This document shows, piece after piece, positions 36,801 through 42,650 of a stretch of DNA of 64,000 bases (the stretch's first letter is position 1; every line of letters begins with the position of its first letter). The DNA comes from Oscillospiraceae bacterium (GTDB lineage: Bacteria; Bacillota; Clostridia; Oscillospirales; Oscillospiraceae). Under the pieces are notes generated by a model. It was given only the letters and a program-made list of their open reading frames with translations. It did not search any database and had not been told where the DNA came from. The translations under genes were made by a program, and so were the position numbers. The stretch covers positions 62,001-126,000 of the forward strand of contig SVLI01000006.1 of the NCBI GenBank assembly GCA_015068035.1, in the 5' to 3' direction.

Positions 36801-39716
36801 ACCACTGCTGCCCAGACCAAGCGTCAGCGTGCCGTCTACATACAGCGTGCCGGAAATGGTACCGCCGTTGACGGTGGCGCTGCCGTTTTGATACAAAAAG
36901 ATGCCGTAATCGCGGCCGGTTATGGTACCGCCGCTGATGATTGCGGCGCCTTGATGCACATACACACCGCTATAGGTAACGGAAATGGTACCGTCGCTGA
37001 TGACAGCGACGCCGTTCTCCCCCGCATACACACCGTACTTGCCGCTGGTTATGGTACCGCCGCGGATGTTCGCCGTGCCGCCTTCGACACGTACACCGCA
37101 GCTTTCCAGACCCGAGGTCGTGAAGTTTCCTCCGGTGATATTGGCGGTGCCGCTGCGCACCATCACACCCTTATTACCGGAAATGCTGACCGTGCCGGAG
37201 ATGTTGATTATACCGCCGTTCACAACCACAACGCAGTGCGTGGAGCCGGTGTTGGTAGCAGTGCCGCCCTCGCCGGAATCGGTGAGTGTCACATCACCGC
37301 CGGTGATGTACAGCACGCCGTCCACGTGGCCGCCGGAAAGTGTACAGCCGTTCAGATCAAGGACAAATACACCGGAGTCGACGTTCAGACGCTCGCTGCC
37401 AAGCGCAACGCTCTGCAGCAGGGTAATCTTGGCATGATCGGATGCTGTGCAGCTCTTTATTGCATTGATGGCAGCCTGCAGCGTTTCCGCATAGGTGGTG
37501 TTGCCGCCGATGGTGACCGCGGCCACAGCCATATCCATGCCGCAGGCGCACTTGCCGGTGGTGGAGATCATGGCGTGATCCTCGACGGCCGTGTAATCGC
37601 ATGCAGAGCAAGACTTGTTATGGTTCTCGCCGTTGTTTTCATAGGTGTAGCTGTGCCCGGTTTGCACTGTGGTCTTGCCGCAGTCGCATACCTGCCAATG
37701 GTAGGTGTCGCTGAATCCGGACTCATCATAGGTGTGCGCGTGGGGCACAATGTAGCCCGTGAGAAAAGCTGGCAGAACCGACACAACACTGCCATCAAGC
37801 TGCACTGCATATCCCTCGGGCAGATGAAGTTTGCTGACGGGCAGGTCCTGCGCGGATGCATTGCCTATGCGTATGTAAGTGTTAGGGTCAAAGGAAGCTT
37901 CGGTCAGGTCAATCGAACATTCTCCGGAATATGTAAGATCATCAGAAACACTGACAGGACCGAAGAGCGATGAGGCACGATCGCAGTCAACACTCCGGAA
38001 ACTGCCGCCAATGACGATGCCGCCAATGACGGTGCCGCTAATGACGGTGCTGCTATTTATTGCACTGTAAAACTTGCCGCCCTTGATGGTGCCGTAGTTT
38101 TCCACAAAGAACGCAAACACGCCATCCTCAATAGTGCCGTAATTGTAGATCCAGCCGGCACCGTTGCCGGATACGGTATATTCCCCGCCGCTGAAGTTTA
38201 CGCCCGCGGGAATCGTGTGTGCAGTGGTTCCGATATTCACATCTGCGCAGAGGGTGACCGTGTCGCCGCTCTTGGCGGCAGCCAGGGCAGCACTCAGTGT
38301 TTCGTAGTAGGTATCCACACCGGCCGAGGTCACCTTCGCGACTGCCATTTCCAGACCGCAGACACACTTGCCGGTAGTGGAATTGATCGTGTGAGCCTCG
38401 CTGACGCCTGCGCGGCACACAGAGCATACGAAGTGGTGCGTGCCATCGCCGTTGTTGGTGGCAGTAGTATGCTCGCTGCCGCTGTGGTTGCAACGGGCAA
38501 AGGTTGCGCTGACGGTAACATCGCCCGCAGGCATGGTGAAGGCATTATCGGTCACGGTGACCGCGGCTTCACCCTGATGAACGGTCACGGTGTCCAGCGC
38601 ATAGCCCCCAAAGGCAGTGGCTGTGACCGTGACAGTCTGGCCGTATTTTGCAGTTGCGGGAACGCTGACCGTACCATTCGTGGCAGCAGCGGTGCTGATC
38701 TTGTATTCGCCCACATAGTTGGTATAGTTGAGCGGTACCGTGCCGCCGGTAACCTGGGTGCTGCCCTCATACCATGCCGCTGCGCCCGTGCCAAGGGCTG
38801 CAGGCAGCGGGGCGTTATAGGTCAAGGCAACGTCCTTGCCGTTGACACTGTGGATGACGCTTTGGGGAGGGGTACTGCCCGCTGCAAGCTTTGCATTGCT
38901 CTCAAATTTGGCATTGCTGATGGTAGCGGATTCAGACTTATTAGAAACTGTGGCATACCAAAAGGTGACATCGGTAATAGTACCATAGTTATATACATGC
39001 CCTGTGAAAGTACCGCCGATGATCGAGCCATCGTTAACCACATCATTCTTGAAAGTACCGCCGATGATCCAGCCAAAAGAGTTACGCACATCATTCTCGA
39101 AAATACCGCCGCTGATCGTGCCATCGTTATACACATTATGCTCGAAAATACCGCCGCTGATCGTGCCATAAGAGTTAAACACATCACAGGTAACCGTAGC
39201 TTCGCCAAGGTCCAGCTTGCCGCCTACGCGAACCTCAATTTCGCTGTAGTCCACCCCTTCGGGCAGCGCGGTAAGGTGACCGGTGACTATCAGATTGGTC
39301 TCCTCAATCGTCCAGCCGGTGCCATATCCAGCAGACCGGTCGGTGCTGGTGCAGGCGGTATAATCAAAGCCGCAGACATCGCACCAGACATTGGCTTCGG
39401 TGCATTTTTCGGCGCAGTAGCACTGGGGATTCTCCGGAGCCACATACACGGCACAGGTGGTGGCGTGAATGGCCGGGTCATCGGTGCCGCAGTCGCAGAC
39501 CGCAGTGGATTCGGAATTTGCACACTCGGCACATTCATAGTGGCACTCGTGGGCTTCCACTGCTGCTGAATAGCCGCACTCCGCTGTATGCTCAGTATGA
39601 TGCGCACATAGTCCACTCTCTGCCGCATCTACAGCAAAGGCAGCGCTTGGTGCAAACTGTAATACCATGCACAGGCAAAGCAGAATGCTGAATACCGTTT
39701 TCCTTCCGTTTTTCAT
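30846..39716 (-). CDS. Giant repeat-rich cell-wall surface protein (2956 residues)
   Basis: A secreted, wall-anchored protein. Residues 1-28 are a signal peptide (VFSILLCLCMVLQFAPSAAFA). Cys/His-rich modules (pairs such as HFVCSVC and GKCVCG) recur near 36-130, ~410-460, ~690-740 and ~1060-1130. Between them are short parallel beta-helix-like repeats (GTISGGIF, GGTITSGKYG). Residues ~1155-1445 hold GLUG-type repeats (GGVVGSNYGTVINCYNSGT). Residues ~1605-2005 have InlB/Flg_new-type repeats (GYTLTGWKF). Residues ~2080-2500 have YDG and MBG domains (YTGSSQELI, KSYDGTNAV, VTYGNAISG). Residues ~2505-2840 are acidic helical repeats. The C-terminus has TPTTGDD, a hydrophobic helix and RKRKK, a sortase signal variant. 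AAGGAGG precedes the ATG. Adhesion or matrix binding is likely; the ligand is unknown. Confidence 0.88.
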   Translation of the reverse strand: MKNGRKTVFSILLCLCMVLQFAPSAAFAVDAAESGLCAHHTEHTAECGYSAAVEAHECHYECAECANSESTAVCDCGTDDPAIHATTCAVYVAPENPQCYCAEKCTEANVWCDVCGFDYTACTSTDRSAGYGTGWTIEETNLIVTGHLTALPEGVDYSEIEVRVGGKLDLGEATVTCDVFNSYGTISGGIFEHNVYNDGTISGGIFENDVRNSFGWIIGGTFKNDVVNDGSIIGGTFTGHVYNYGTITDVTFWYATVSNKSESATISNAKFESNAKLAAGSTPPQSVIHSVNGKDVALTYNAPLPAALGTGAAAWYEGSTQVTGGTVPLNYTNYVGEYKISTAAATNGTVSVPATAKYGQTVTVTATAFGGYALDTVTVHQGEAAVTVTDNAFTMPAGDVTVSATFARCNHSGSEHTTATNNGDGTHHFVCSVCRAGVSEAHTINSTTGKCVCGLEMAVAKVTSAGVDTYYETLSAALAAAKSGDTVTLCADVNIGTTAHTIPAGVNFSGGEYTVSGNGAGWIYNYGTIEDGVFAFFVENYGTIKGGKFYSAINSSTVISGTVIGGIVIGGSFRSVDCDRASSLFGPVSVSDDLTYSGECSIDLTEASFDPNTYIRIGNASAQDLPVSKLHLPEGYAVQLDGSVVSVLPAFLTGYIVPHAHTYDESGFSDTYHWQVCDCGKTTVQTGHSYTYENNGENHNKSCSACDYTAVEDHAMISTTGKCACGMDMAVAAVTIGGNTTYAETLQAAINAIKSCTASDHAKITLLQSVALGSERLNVDSGVFVLDLNGCTLSGGHVDGVLYITGGDVTLTDSGEGGTATNTGSTHCVVVVNGGIINISGTVSISGNKGVMVRSGTANITGGNFTTSGLESCGVRVEGGTANIRGGTITSGKYGVYAGENGVAVISDGTISVTYSGVYVHQGAAIISGGTITGRDYGIFLYQNGSATVNGGTISGTLYVDGTLTLGLGSSGVGATFADGIAVEKSNLQDILSTAASVGYWAVVDGKNTMLNVDTASVAITDKGDITVKVTCTHPESSRTDYTPLEDGKHSYLCSLCQNTLTEDHTTVSAATCANPAVCGLCGEYGEKDAANHEETVPYDNGFCPHGCYEPAVLNGEVYEISNAGQLYWFAAKVNAGETAINGKLMANIVVNTGDVSGCGGAKQSSWRDWTPIGTNNYNGTFEGNNKTVSGLYCNNSSTRWLGLFSCVNKAGVVQNVGVINSYISGYSAVGGVVGSNYGTVINCYNSGTIIGDYSVGGVAGFIEGIKSGGTVIGGIMTGCYNSGTVTCDDYAGGVVGQVNNFATVTNCHNSSTVSGTMRVGGVTGYNSGTVISCHNSGTVIGTGDDGKLGGISGVVNDNYGTVANCYNSGTVSGNMNVAGVVKNNRAILTNCYNLGTVIGNKYIAGLVFTNYGTIASCYNFGTVTGNAGVSGALCYNNSTITNCYYLNTTAGVGILDEESNNADAAGLAEAKTAEQFASGEVAYLLQGEQTEQVWGQDIGTDDYPDFVSARVYYGYTSCGDTGMKYTNDSAASQTKPDHTGALGTPVPTGDGTQHVATWSCCGNTVTGPHTLALTYVNLDADGHKAYYPCCQQAGDVEATDHEYENGCCICTDVKEFTLSFYASDGDETPVATFSVPYGTELIRQEEDEDDNVTFFGATDYLNALIGQIDTSTLKKEHYTFRSWDLETGPGSMYKDESIFGIWNPVSYGITWDLAGGYAQYPEELPTVYDYGYSPMLWTGFAREGYTLSHFTDQYGQAYTLHERSDHYSMEPILPGGNLTLTAVWDANAYILHAQDQSLDVDYGTALTDALSGIAPEKTGYTLTGWKFYLDEGCTEEYTGTTMPAYSVYAQPAFEPIQYNITWELNGCTVDSNVSHALPETLPYNGDADHKHQVKVFLNAPEGYTFTGFRDGNGNELEYSMANSWLFLTVTGDMTVEAIVEPNTYMATWDNGDGGSYDVGVKYGEVITVPTSEFFQDTFRKAGYTLVGWEGYTEGMTMPIGGVTIKAKWHINPASLAVPSGKYTGEAHAPAVTVAGLTEGEDFTVSYPADMTNVGEKIITVSGKYGGSVTVTYTIEKADPPVITFPEVLNSITYGQMLEDVKLSFYENEYGTFNWTAPIGVPNAGTNGYALDFYPEDLTNYDWAACNWQTHNATWIESRSALCAMGQVQVDKAEPVYTAPTAIEGLVYTGSSQELISVSEVQVEGGELLLSRDGNIYSQNLPAETDAGEYTVWYYVRGDDNHTDSAKKSVSVTIARKELTPTVTGSMSKSYDGTNAVPERHSLNIVLNGVISGDTVTASADFAFAGVNAGTKTIKATNITLSGEDAKNYTLKSTSASADVGEIVVLDLQYLEPHDYSIVFGSSPVYNGKEQTVTVESFVMCGMDVTYELTGNTGTEAGTYTMTVTATGNFAGTVEEGWQITRKPVTITAKDQTVTYGNAISGAEITSIGLIEGHSVTATLTPSTANVTANGSITASAAVITADGTDVTANYEITYVDGKLVIEPDTSGIDDLTAENVTSANEADIKAVQEMLENADSVKDEWAATDDKCSQLLDRIDEVEAEQKELTDAAADFDPETVKSTEKEDLEQLAEDIEALLDTENLTEDERDGLEAVLEQVNDMIDTVEDAAEASKDATEAIDARDPATVTSADEDELEQAIGTIDKLLQDGHLTEEERNALEDAKAEAEALIDVIEKAQNAASTENTEKVENVTPENVKPEDKADLEKAKTDLEKALEDNGGNYTEEEKKSVEDEIDRIEAAVAALENAEDVTASIAQLPESVEPDDEAAAEKILAAKEAFDGLTDHEKSLVDEASREKLDELVAALIAYDIIKGDGSEWIKGSDGSLSFTANGPFSKFVGIEVDGEEVDAKHYEAKSGSTIITLKQSFLMNLAAGEHTLTVIYTDGETSGTFRIHAKSLTPTTGDDSRILLYVSMLTVSLAALAVLLPAARKRKKENS

Positions 39717-39789
39717 ATTTGTTTCCTCCTTGGGAAGACTTTGAAAGAGGTCTTGATCTCAACGAATTCTCATACAATTATTCATAGTA

Positions 39790-39818
39790 AGTATATCACA
39801 AAAACCGGAATATTTCAA
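39790..39818 (-). promoter_or_regulatory. Promoter of the giant surface-protein gene
   Basis: Minus-strand -35 TTGAAA (39813-39818) and -10 TATACT (39790-39795), 17-base spacer; leader about 67 bases. The -35 touches the preceding terminator. Confidence 0.75.
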
Positions 39819-39850
39819 TAAAAATATGGGCGATTTTCATCGCCCATATC
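39818..39850 (-). terminator. Terminator belonging to the spoVAC remnant
   Basis: Minus strand: ATATGGGCGAT-GAAA-ATCGCCCATAT followed by TTTTTATT, directly after the stop codon of the spoVAC fragment. It was probably the original spoVAC terminator. Confidence 0.85.
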
Positions 39851-39851
39851 A

Positions 39852-39978
39852 CTAAACCAATGTTGTAATCCAGTATATCAGTCCATATATCACACTGGCG
39901 CTCACGCCGAAAACCAGCACAGGTCCTGCGATGATGAACATCTTGGCCGCCATACCGGTGACGAAGCCTTCTGCCGGT
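39852..39978 (-). pseudogene. 3' fragment of a spoVAC copy
   Basis: Read leftward, this encodes EGFVTGMAAKMFIIAG..., the final 39 residues of SpoVAC, with a stop codon and terminator. It is nearly identical to the end of the intact spoVAC at 41149-41586 (same start of the block, a few changes in the last ten residues). Upstream of EGF the sequence has no SpoVAC homology. The intact copy and the fragment flank a 1.2-kb segment carrying the RAYT gene, pointing to duplication or insertion at this site. Confidence 0.85.
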
Positions 39979-40099
39979 GTCAAGTTAGGACGCAGCACTT
40001 CGTGCCGAATTGGCCTGAATTCGTTTGATAATACTTGAATAATAGAAATTTACATCATATCGGCAAAGTGGTACAATGAAATAAAGTGAGGTGGAGTTT

Positions 40100-40588
40100 G
40101 TGAAAATCAAAGCCGGCCTTTCCGCGGTTTTAGGGGTTCTGTTTGGCTTGTTGGGTTATTATGTTTTTCTTCAATTAGGTTTTGACCAACCGTTTCAGCT
40201 TGCCAGTCTAACCGGTTTGCTTTTTGCCCTTCTGCTGATTCTTGTTTTGGACGTTTACGGAAGAATAATGGATAGGCGATACGCAAAGTTTGAAAAGGAA
40301 ATTACCTCACCGATTTTTTACAGGACTAATGGTAATTTCAATTTAGGTAACGGCAAAGTCAAAAATGGAAATATCTATTTCTGCGAAGCCGGAATTGTCT
40401 GTGTTTGTTTAGAAGAAAAGCCCTACACATTGGATGAAATACTCTTGCAAAACATTGACCATTATACATATACCTTTTCGCAGTTAAATGTTTTCACAAA
40501 CGACGGAAGGTTGTTTGTAATTACCGTACCTAAAGCAGATGAAATCATTGATTTATTGATAAGAAAAGGTTGGATTTTGCCAAGGTGA
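40100..40588 (+). CDS. Small membrane protein of unknown function
   Basis: A 162-residue protein with two N-terminal membrane helices (about residues 4-27 and 34-54) and a cytoplasmic domain of ~110 residues that looks beta-rich (NGNFNLGNGKVKNGNIYFCE, then LDEILLQNIDHY), perhaps PH-like. I do not recognise the family. GTG 40100 was chosen for the GAGGTG 6 bases upstream; GTG 40091, three codons earlier, is possible. Its base composition is clearly more AT-rich than the flanking genes, as in the next gene, with only 4 bases between the two. It probably came with the RAYT island. Confidence 0.65.
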   Translation: MKIKAGLSAVLGVLFGLLGYYVFLQLGFDQPFQLASLTGLLFALLLILVLDVYGRIMDRRYAKFEKEITSPIFYRTNGNFNLGNGKVKNGNIYFCEAGIVCVCLEEKPYTLDEILLQNIDHYTYTFSQLNVFTNDGRLFVITVPKADEIIDLLIRKGWILPR

Positions 40589-40592
40589 TTGT

Positions 40593-41081
40593 ATGAATGA
40601 ATTACCCAAACGCAAACAAATCCGCATTGAAGATTACGATTATTCTACCCCGGGGGCATATTTCATTACGGTCTGCGTAAATGACAGAAATCCGATTCTC
40701 TGGAATGTAGGGGCGGCAACCTGCCGCCCGAGCCTCTCGAAAATCGGCTCTGTTGTAGAAACAGCGATTCTGCAAATCCCGGAACATTATCCTGCTGTTT
40801 CCGTGGATAAATATTGCGTTATGCCTGATCACATTCATATGATTCTGTCTATCAATACCGACGAGGACGGACGGCAGATTGCCGCCCCTACGGTGTCGAC
40901 GGTAGTTGGGCATATGAAACGATGGGTTTCTATGCAGATTGGACATTCCATTTGGCAAAAATCGTTTATTGACCGAGTGATACGAAACGATAAGGGATAT
41001 CGCGACGTTTGGGAATACATCGAAAACAATCCCATTAAATTAGACACCGCATACGATATGCCGGATTTTGAGAATATGTAA
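40593..41081 (+). CDS. REP-associated tyrosine transposase (RAYT, Y1/HUH)
   Basis: A 162-residue single-strand DNA transposase-like protein of the IS200/IS605-related RAYT group. The metal-binding HUH motif is VMPDHIHMIL (His80, His82). The catalytic tyrosine is in VWEYIENNP (Tyr142). The start MNELPKRKQIRIEDYDYSTP with PGAYFITVCV is typical of clostridial RAYTs. RAYTs are thought to move short REP palindromes. Here two REP-type palindromes lie inside the gene itself, encoding VGAATCRP (residues 39-46) and DGRQIAAPT, and two more lie just after the stop in inverted orientation. The catalytic residues are intact, so it may be active. Confidence 0.9.
   Translation: MNELPKRKQIRIEDYDYSTPGAYFITVCVNDRNPILWNVGAATCRPSLSKIGSVVETAILQIPEHYPAVSVDKYCVMPDHIHMILSINTDEDGRQIAAPTVSTVVGHMKRWVSMQIGHSIWQKSFIDRVIRNDKGYRDVWEYIENNPIKLDTAYDMPDFENM
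40709..40730 (+). repeat. REP palindrome inside the RAYT coding region
   Basis: GGGCGGCA-ACC-TGCCGCCC preceded by GTA; a perfect 8-base stem. It is read in frame as part of VGAATCRP. Confidence 0.8.
40869..40891 (-). repeat. REP palindrome inside the RAYT coding region, inverted
   Basis: CGGCA-GAT-TGCCG followed by CCCCTAC, the reverse orientation of the GTAGGGG element. One base departs from the full GGGCGGCA arm (GGACGGCA). It encodes DGRQIAAPT. Confidence 0.75.
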
Positions 41082-41083
41082 AC

Positions 41084-41107
41084 GTAGGGGCGGCTATCAG
41101 CCGCCCG
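41084..41107 (+). repeat. REP palindrome just after the RAYT stop codon
   Basis: GTAGGGGCGGCTATCAGCCGCCCG, three bases after the RAYT stop. It is the left half of an inverted REP pair. Confidence 0.85.
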
Positions 41108-41128
41108 TTTTCGTTGTTGATGGTTCTG

Positions 41129-41152
41129 CGGGCGGCAGATTGCCGCCCCTAC
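41129..41152 (-). repeat. Inverted REP palindrome overlapping the spoVAC stop codon
   Basis: CGGGCGGCA-GAT-TGCCGCCCCTAC. With the element at 41084 it makes a head-to-head REPIN-like pair of about 69 bases. The CTA at 41149-41151 is the spoVAC stop codon on the minus strand. Confidence 0.85.
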
Positions 41153-41586
41153 ATTAGGGTGTATAACCAATAGATGATTCCGTAAACCACACTGGCGCTC
41201 ACGCCGAAAACCAGCACCGGTCCTGCGATGATGAACATCTTGGCCGCCATACCGGTGACGAAGCCCTCGCTTTTGAATTCCAGCGCCGGACTGACGACAG
41301 AGTTGGCAAAGCCGGTGATCGGCACGAGCGTGCCGGCACCGCCGAGTTTGGCGAGATCGTCATACACGCCGAAGCCCGTGAGCAGGGCGCTGAGAAAAAT
41401 CAGCGTCATGGACACCAAAGCCGCGGCGGCGTCCTTCTCCAGCCCGGCGCATGTGTAGATCTGGTTGAAGGCCTGCCCGATGCAGCAAATCAGCCCGCCG
41501 AACAAAAAGGCGCGGAGCATATCCGGCAGCAGCTTTGAGCGGGGGGCGAACTGGTCTGCAAATTTAGAGTATTCCGCATTTGTCAT
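41149..41586 (-). CDS. spoVAC: Stage V sporulation protein AC
   Basis: A 145-residue integral membrane protein needed for loading dipicolinic acid into the forespore and its release in germination. AFLFGGLICCIGQAFNQIY, GFGVYDDLAKLGGAGTLVPITGFANSV and the EGFVTGMAAKMF...AGPVLVFG block are the family's hallmarks. GGAAGGAGTG precedes the ATG. Its usual partners spoVAD and spoVAE are not downstream: the gene runs into a REP palindrome that supplies its stop codon (end YTLM, versus TTLV in the remnant at 39852), then the RAYT island. It has no clear terminator of its own. Confidence 0.93.
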   Translation of the reverse strand: MTNAEYSKFADQFAPRSKLLPDMLRAFLFGGLICCIGQAFNQIYTCAGLEKDAAAALVSMTLIFLSALLTGFGVYDDLAKLGGAGTLVPITGFANSVVSPALEFKSEGFVTGMAAKMFIIAGPVLVFGVSASVVYGIIYWLYTLM

Positions 41587-41722
41587 GTTTTGTCACTCCT
41601 TCCCATGTATTCTGCGCACAACGCGCGCGATTATGCGCGACGGCGCGGACGCGAACAGGCTTTGCATAAAGCGGCAGGGCTCGTACATAGGATGAAGCGA
41701 ATGGATAAAGGAGGCGCAAAAC

Positions 41723-42505
41723 ATGAATAAACGCATGAAAGCGATCCGCCGCAGACTTCAGGAGAACAGAAAGCTTCTCGGCGGCGTTGCCCTTTTGGTG
41801 GTCGTCACGGTGATCTTCACGCTGGTAAACAGCCCGAAAATCGTCGGCGTGTCCGCCACGACGCGCAAACTGCCTGTGTACTGCGTACAGCGGGAGGATA
41901 AGTGCGTCTCGCTGACCTTTGACGCGGCCTGGGGCAACGAGGATACGCAGCAGCTGATCGATACGTTTGAAAAATACGGCGTGAAAGCCACGTTCTTTGT
42001 GGTCGGGGACTGGGTGGAGAAATACCCCGAAAGCGTCCGCGCGCTGCACGATGCGGGCCATGAGGTAATGAACCATTCGGATGACCACGCGCATTTTTCC
42101 AAGCTCAGCGCGCAGCAGATTGTGGAGAACGTCGGCGCGTGCAACGACAAGATTGAAAGCGTCACCGGCGTGCGGCCGACGCTGTTTCGCTGCCCTTACG
42201 GGGAGTATGACGATCATGTGGTGCAGTCGCTCACGGATATGGGCATGTATACGATCCAGTGGGATGTGGACAGCCTCGACTGGAAGAATCTGTCCGCATC
42301 GGAGATTCTCAGCCGCGTGAAAAAGGGCGTGCAGCCCGGCAGCATCGTGCTGTTCCATAATGCGGCTAAGCACACGCCGGAGGCGCTCAGCGGCGTGATT
42401 GAATATTTGCTCGCCGAGGGTTATGAGATCGTGCCGGTTTCCGAGCTTTTGCTGGAGGGCGAGTACGAGATGGATCACACCGGGCGCATGTGCCCCGTGG
42501 GATAA
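41723..42505 (+). CDS. Polysaccharide deacetylase, PdaB-like sporulation type
   Basis: A 260-residue membrane-anchored CE4 esterase with one helix at about residues 19-36. The NodB motifs are present: VSLTFDAAWGNEDT (motif 1, with DAAW instead of the usual DDG), MNHSDDHAHF (zinc-binding H-S-x2-H), FRCPYGEYD, and VLFHNAAKHT at the end. DAAWG and the overall layout are typical of PdaB and related sporulation deacetylases, which act on spore peptidoglycan. AAAGGAGG lies 8 bases before the ATG. It is divergent from spoVAC; both upstream regions contain GCATA, which could be a forespore sigma -35, but no good -10 was found. Confidence 0.85.
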   Translation: MNKRMKAIRRRLQENRKLLGGVALLVVVTVIFTLVNSPKIVGVSATTRKLPVYCVQREDKCVSLTFDAAWGNEDTQQLIDTFEKYGVKATFFVVGDWVEKYPESVRALHDAGHEVMNHSDDHAHFSKLSAQQIVENVGACNDKIESVTGVRPTLFRCPYGEYDDHVVQSLTDMGMYTIQWDVDSLDWKNLSASEILSRVKKGVQPGSIVLFHNAAKHTPEALSGVIEYLLAEGYEIVPVSELLLEGEYEMDHTGRMCPVG

Positions 42506-42593
42506 AGACCGGGCAGAACGGCACGGGTCCGGAATCTGTTGCCCGGCTGTGAAAACTTAACCCGCGGCAAAATGGGAGAAACTGCGCTTTCCG

Positions 42594-42622
42594 TTGCCTG
42601 CTGCCGGAATCTGTGTTATGAT
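42594..42622 (+). promoter_or_regulatory. Promoter of the GTPase-nuclease fusion gene
   Basis: -35 TTGCCT (42594-42599) and -10 TATGAT (42617-42622), 17-base spacer; leader about 20 bases. Confidence 0.65.
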
Positions 42623-42650
42623 GGCGGCAGAACAAAGCGGGAGGTACGGC

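Noticed and set aside
39978-40020. EFRPIRHEVLRPNLTPA-type translation upstream of the spoVAC fragment as a protein start
   Set aside because: It is in frame with the fragment but has no SpoVAC similarity and no start signal, so it is likely junction sequence.
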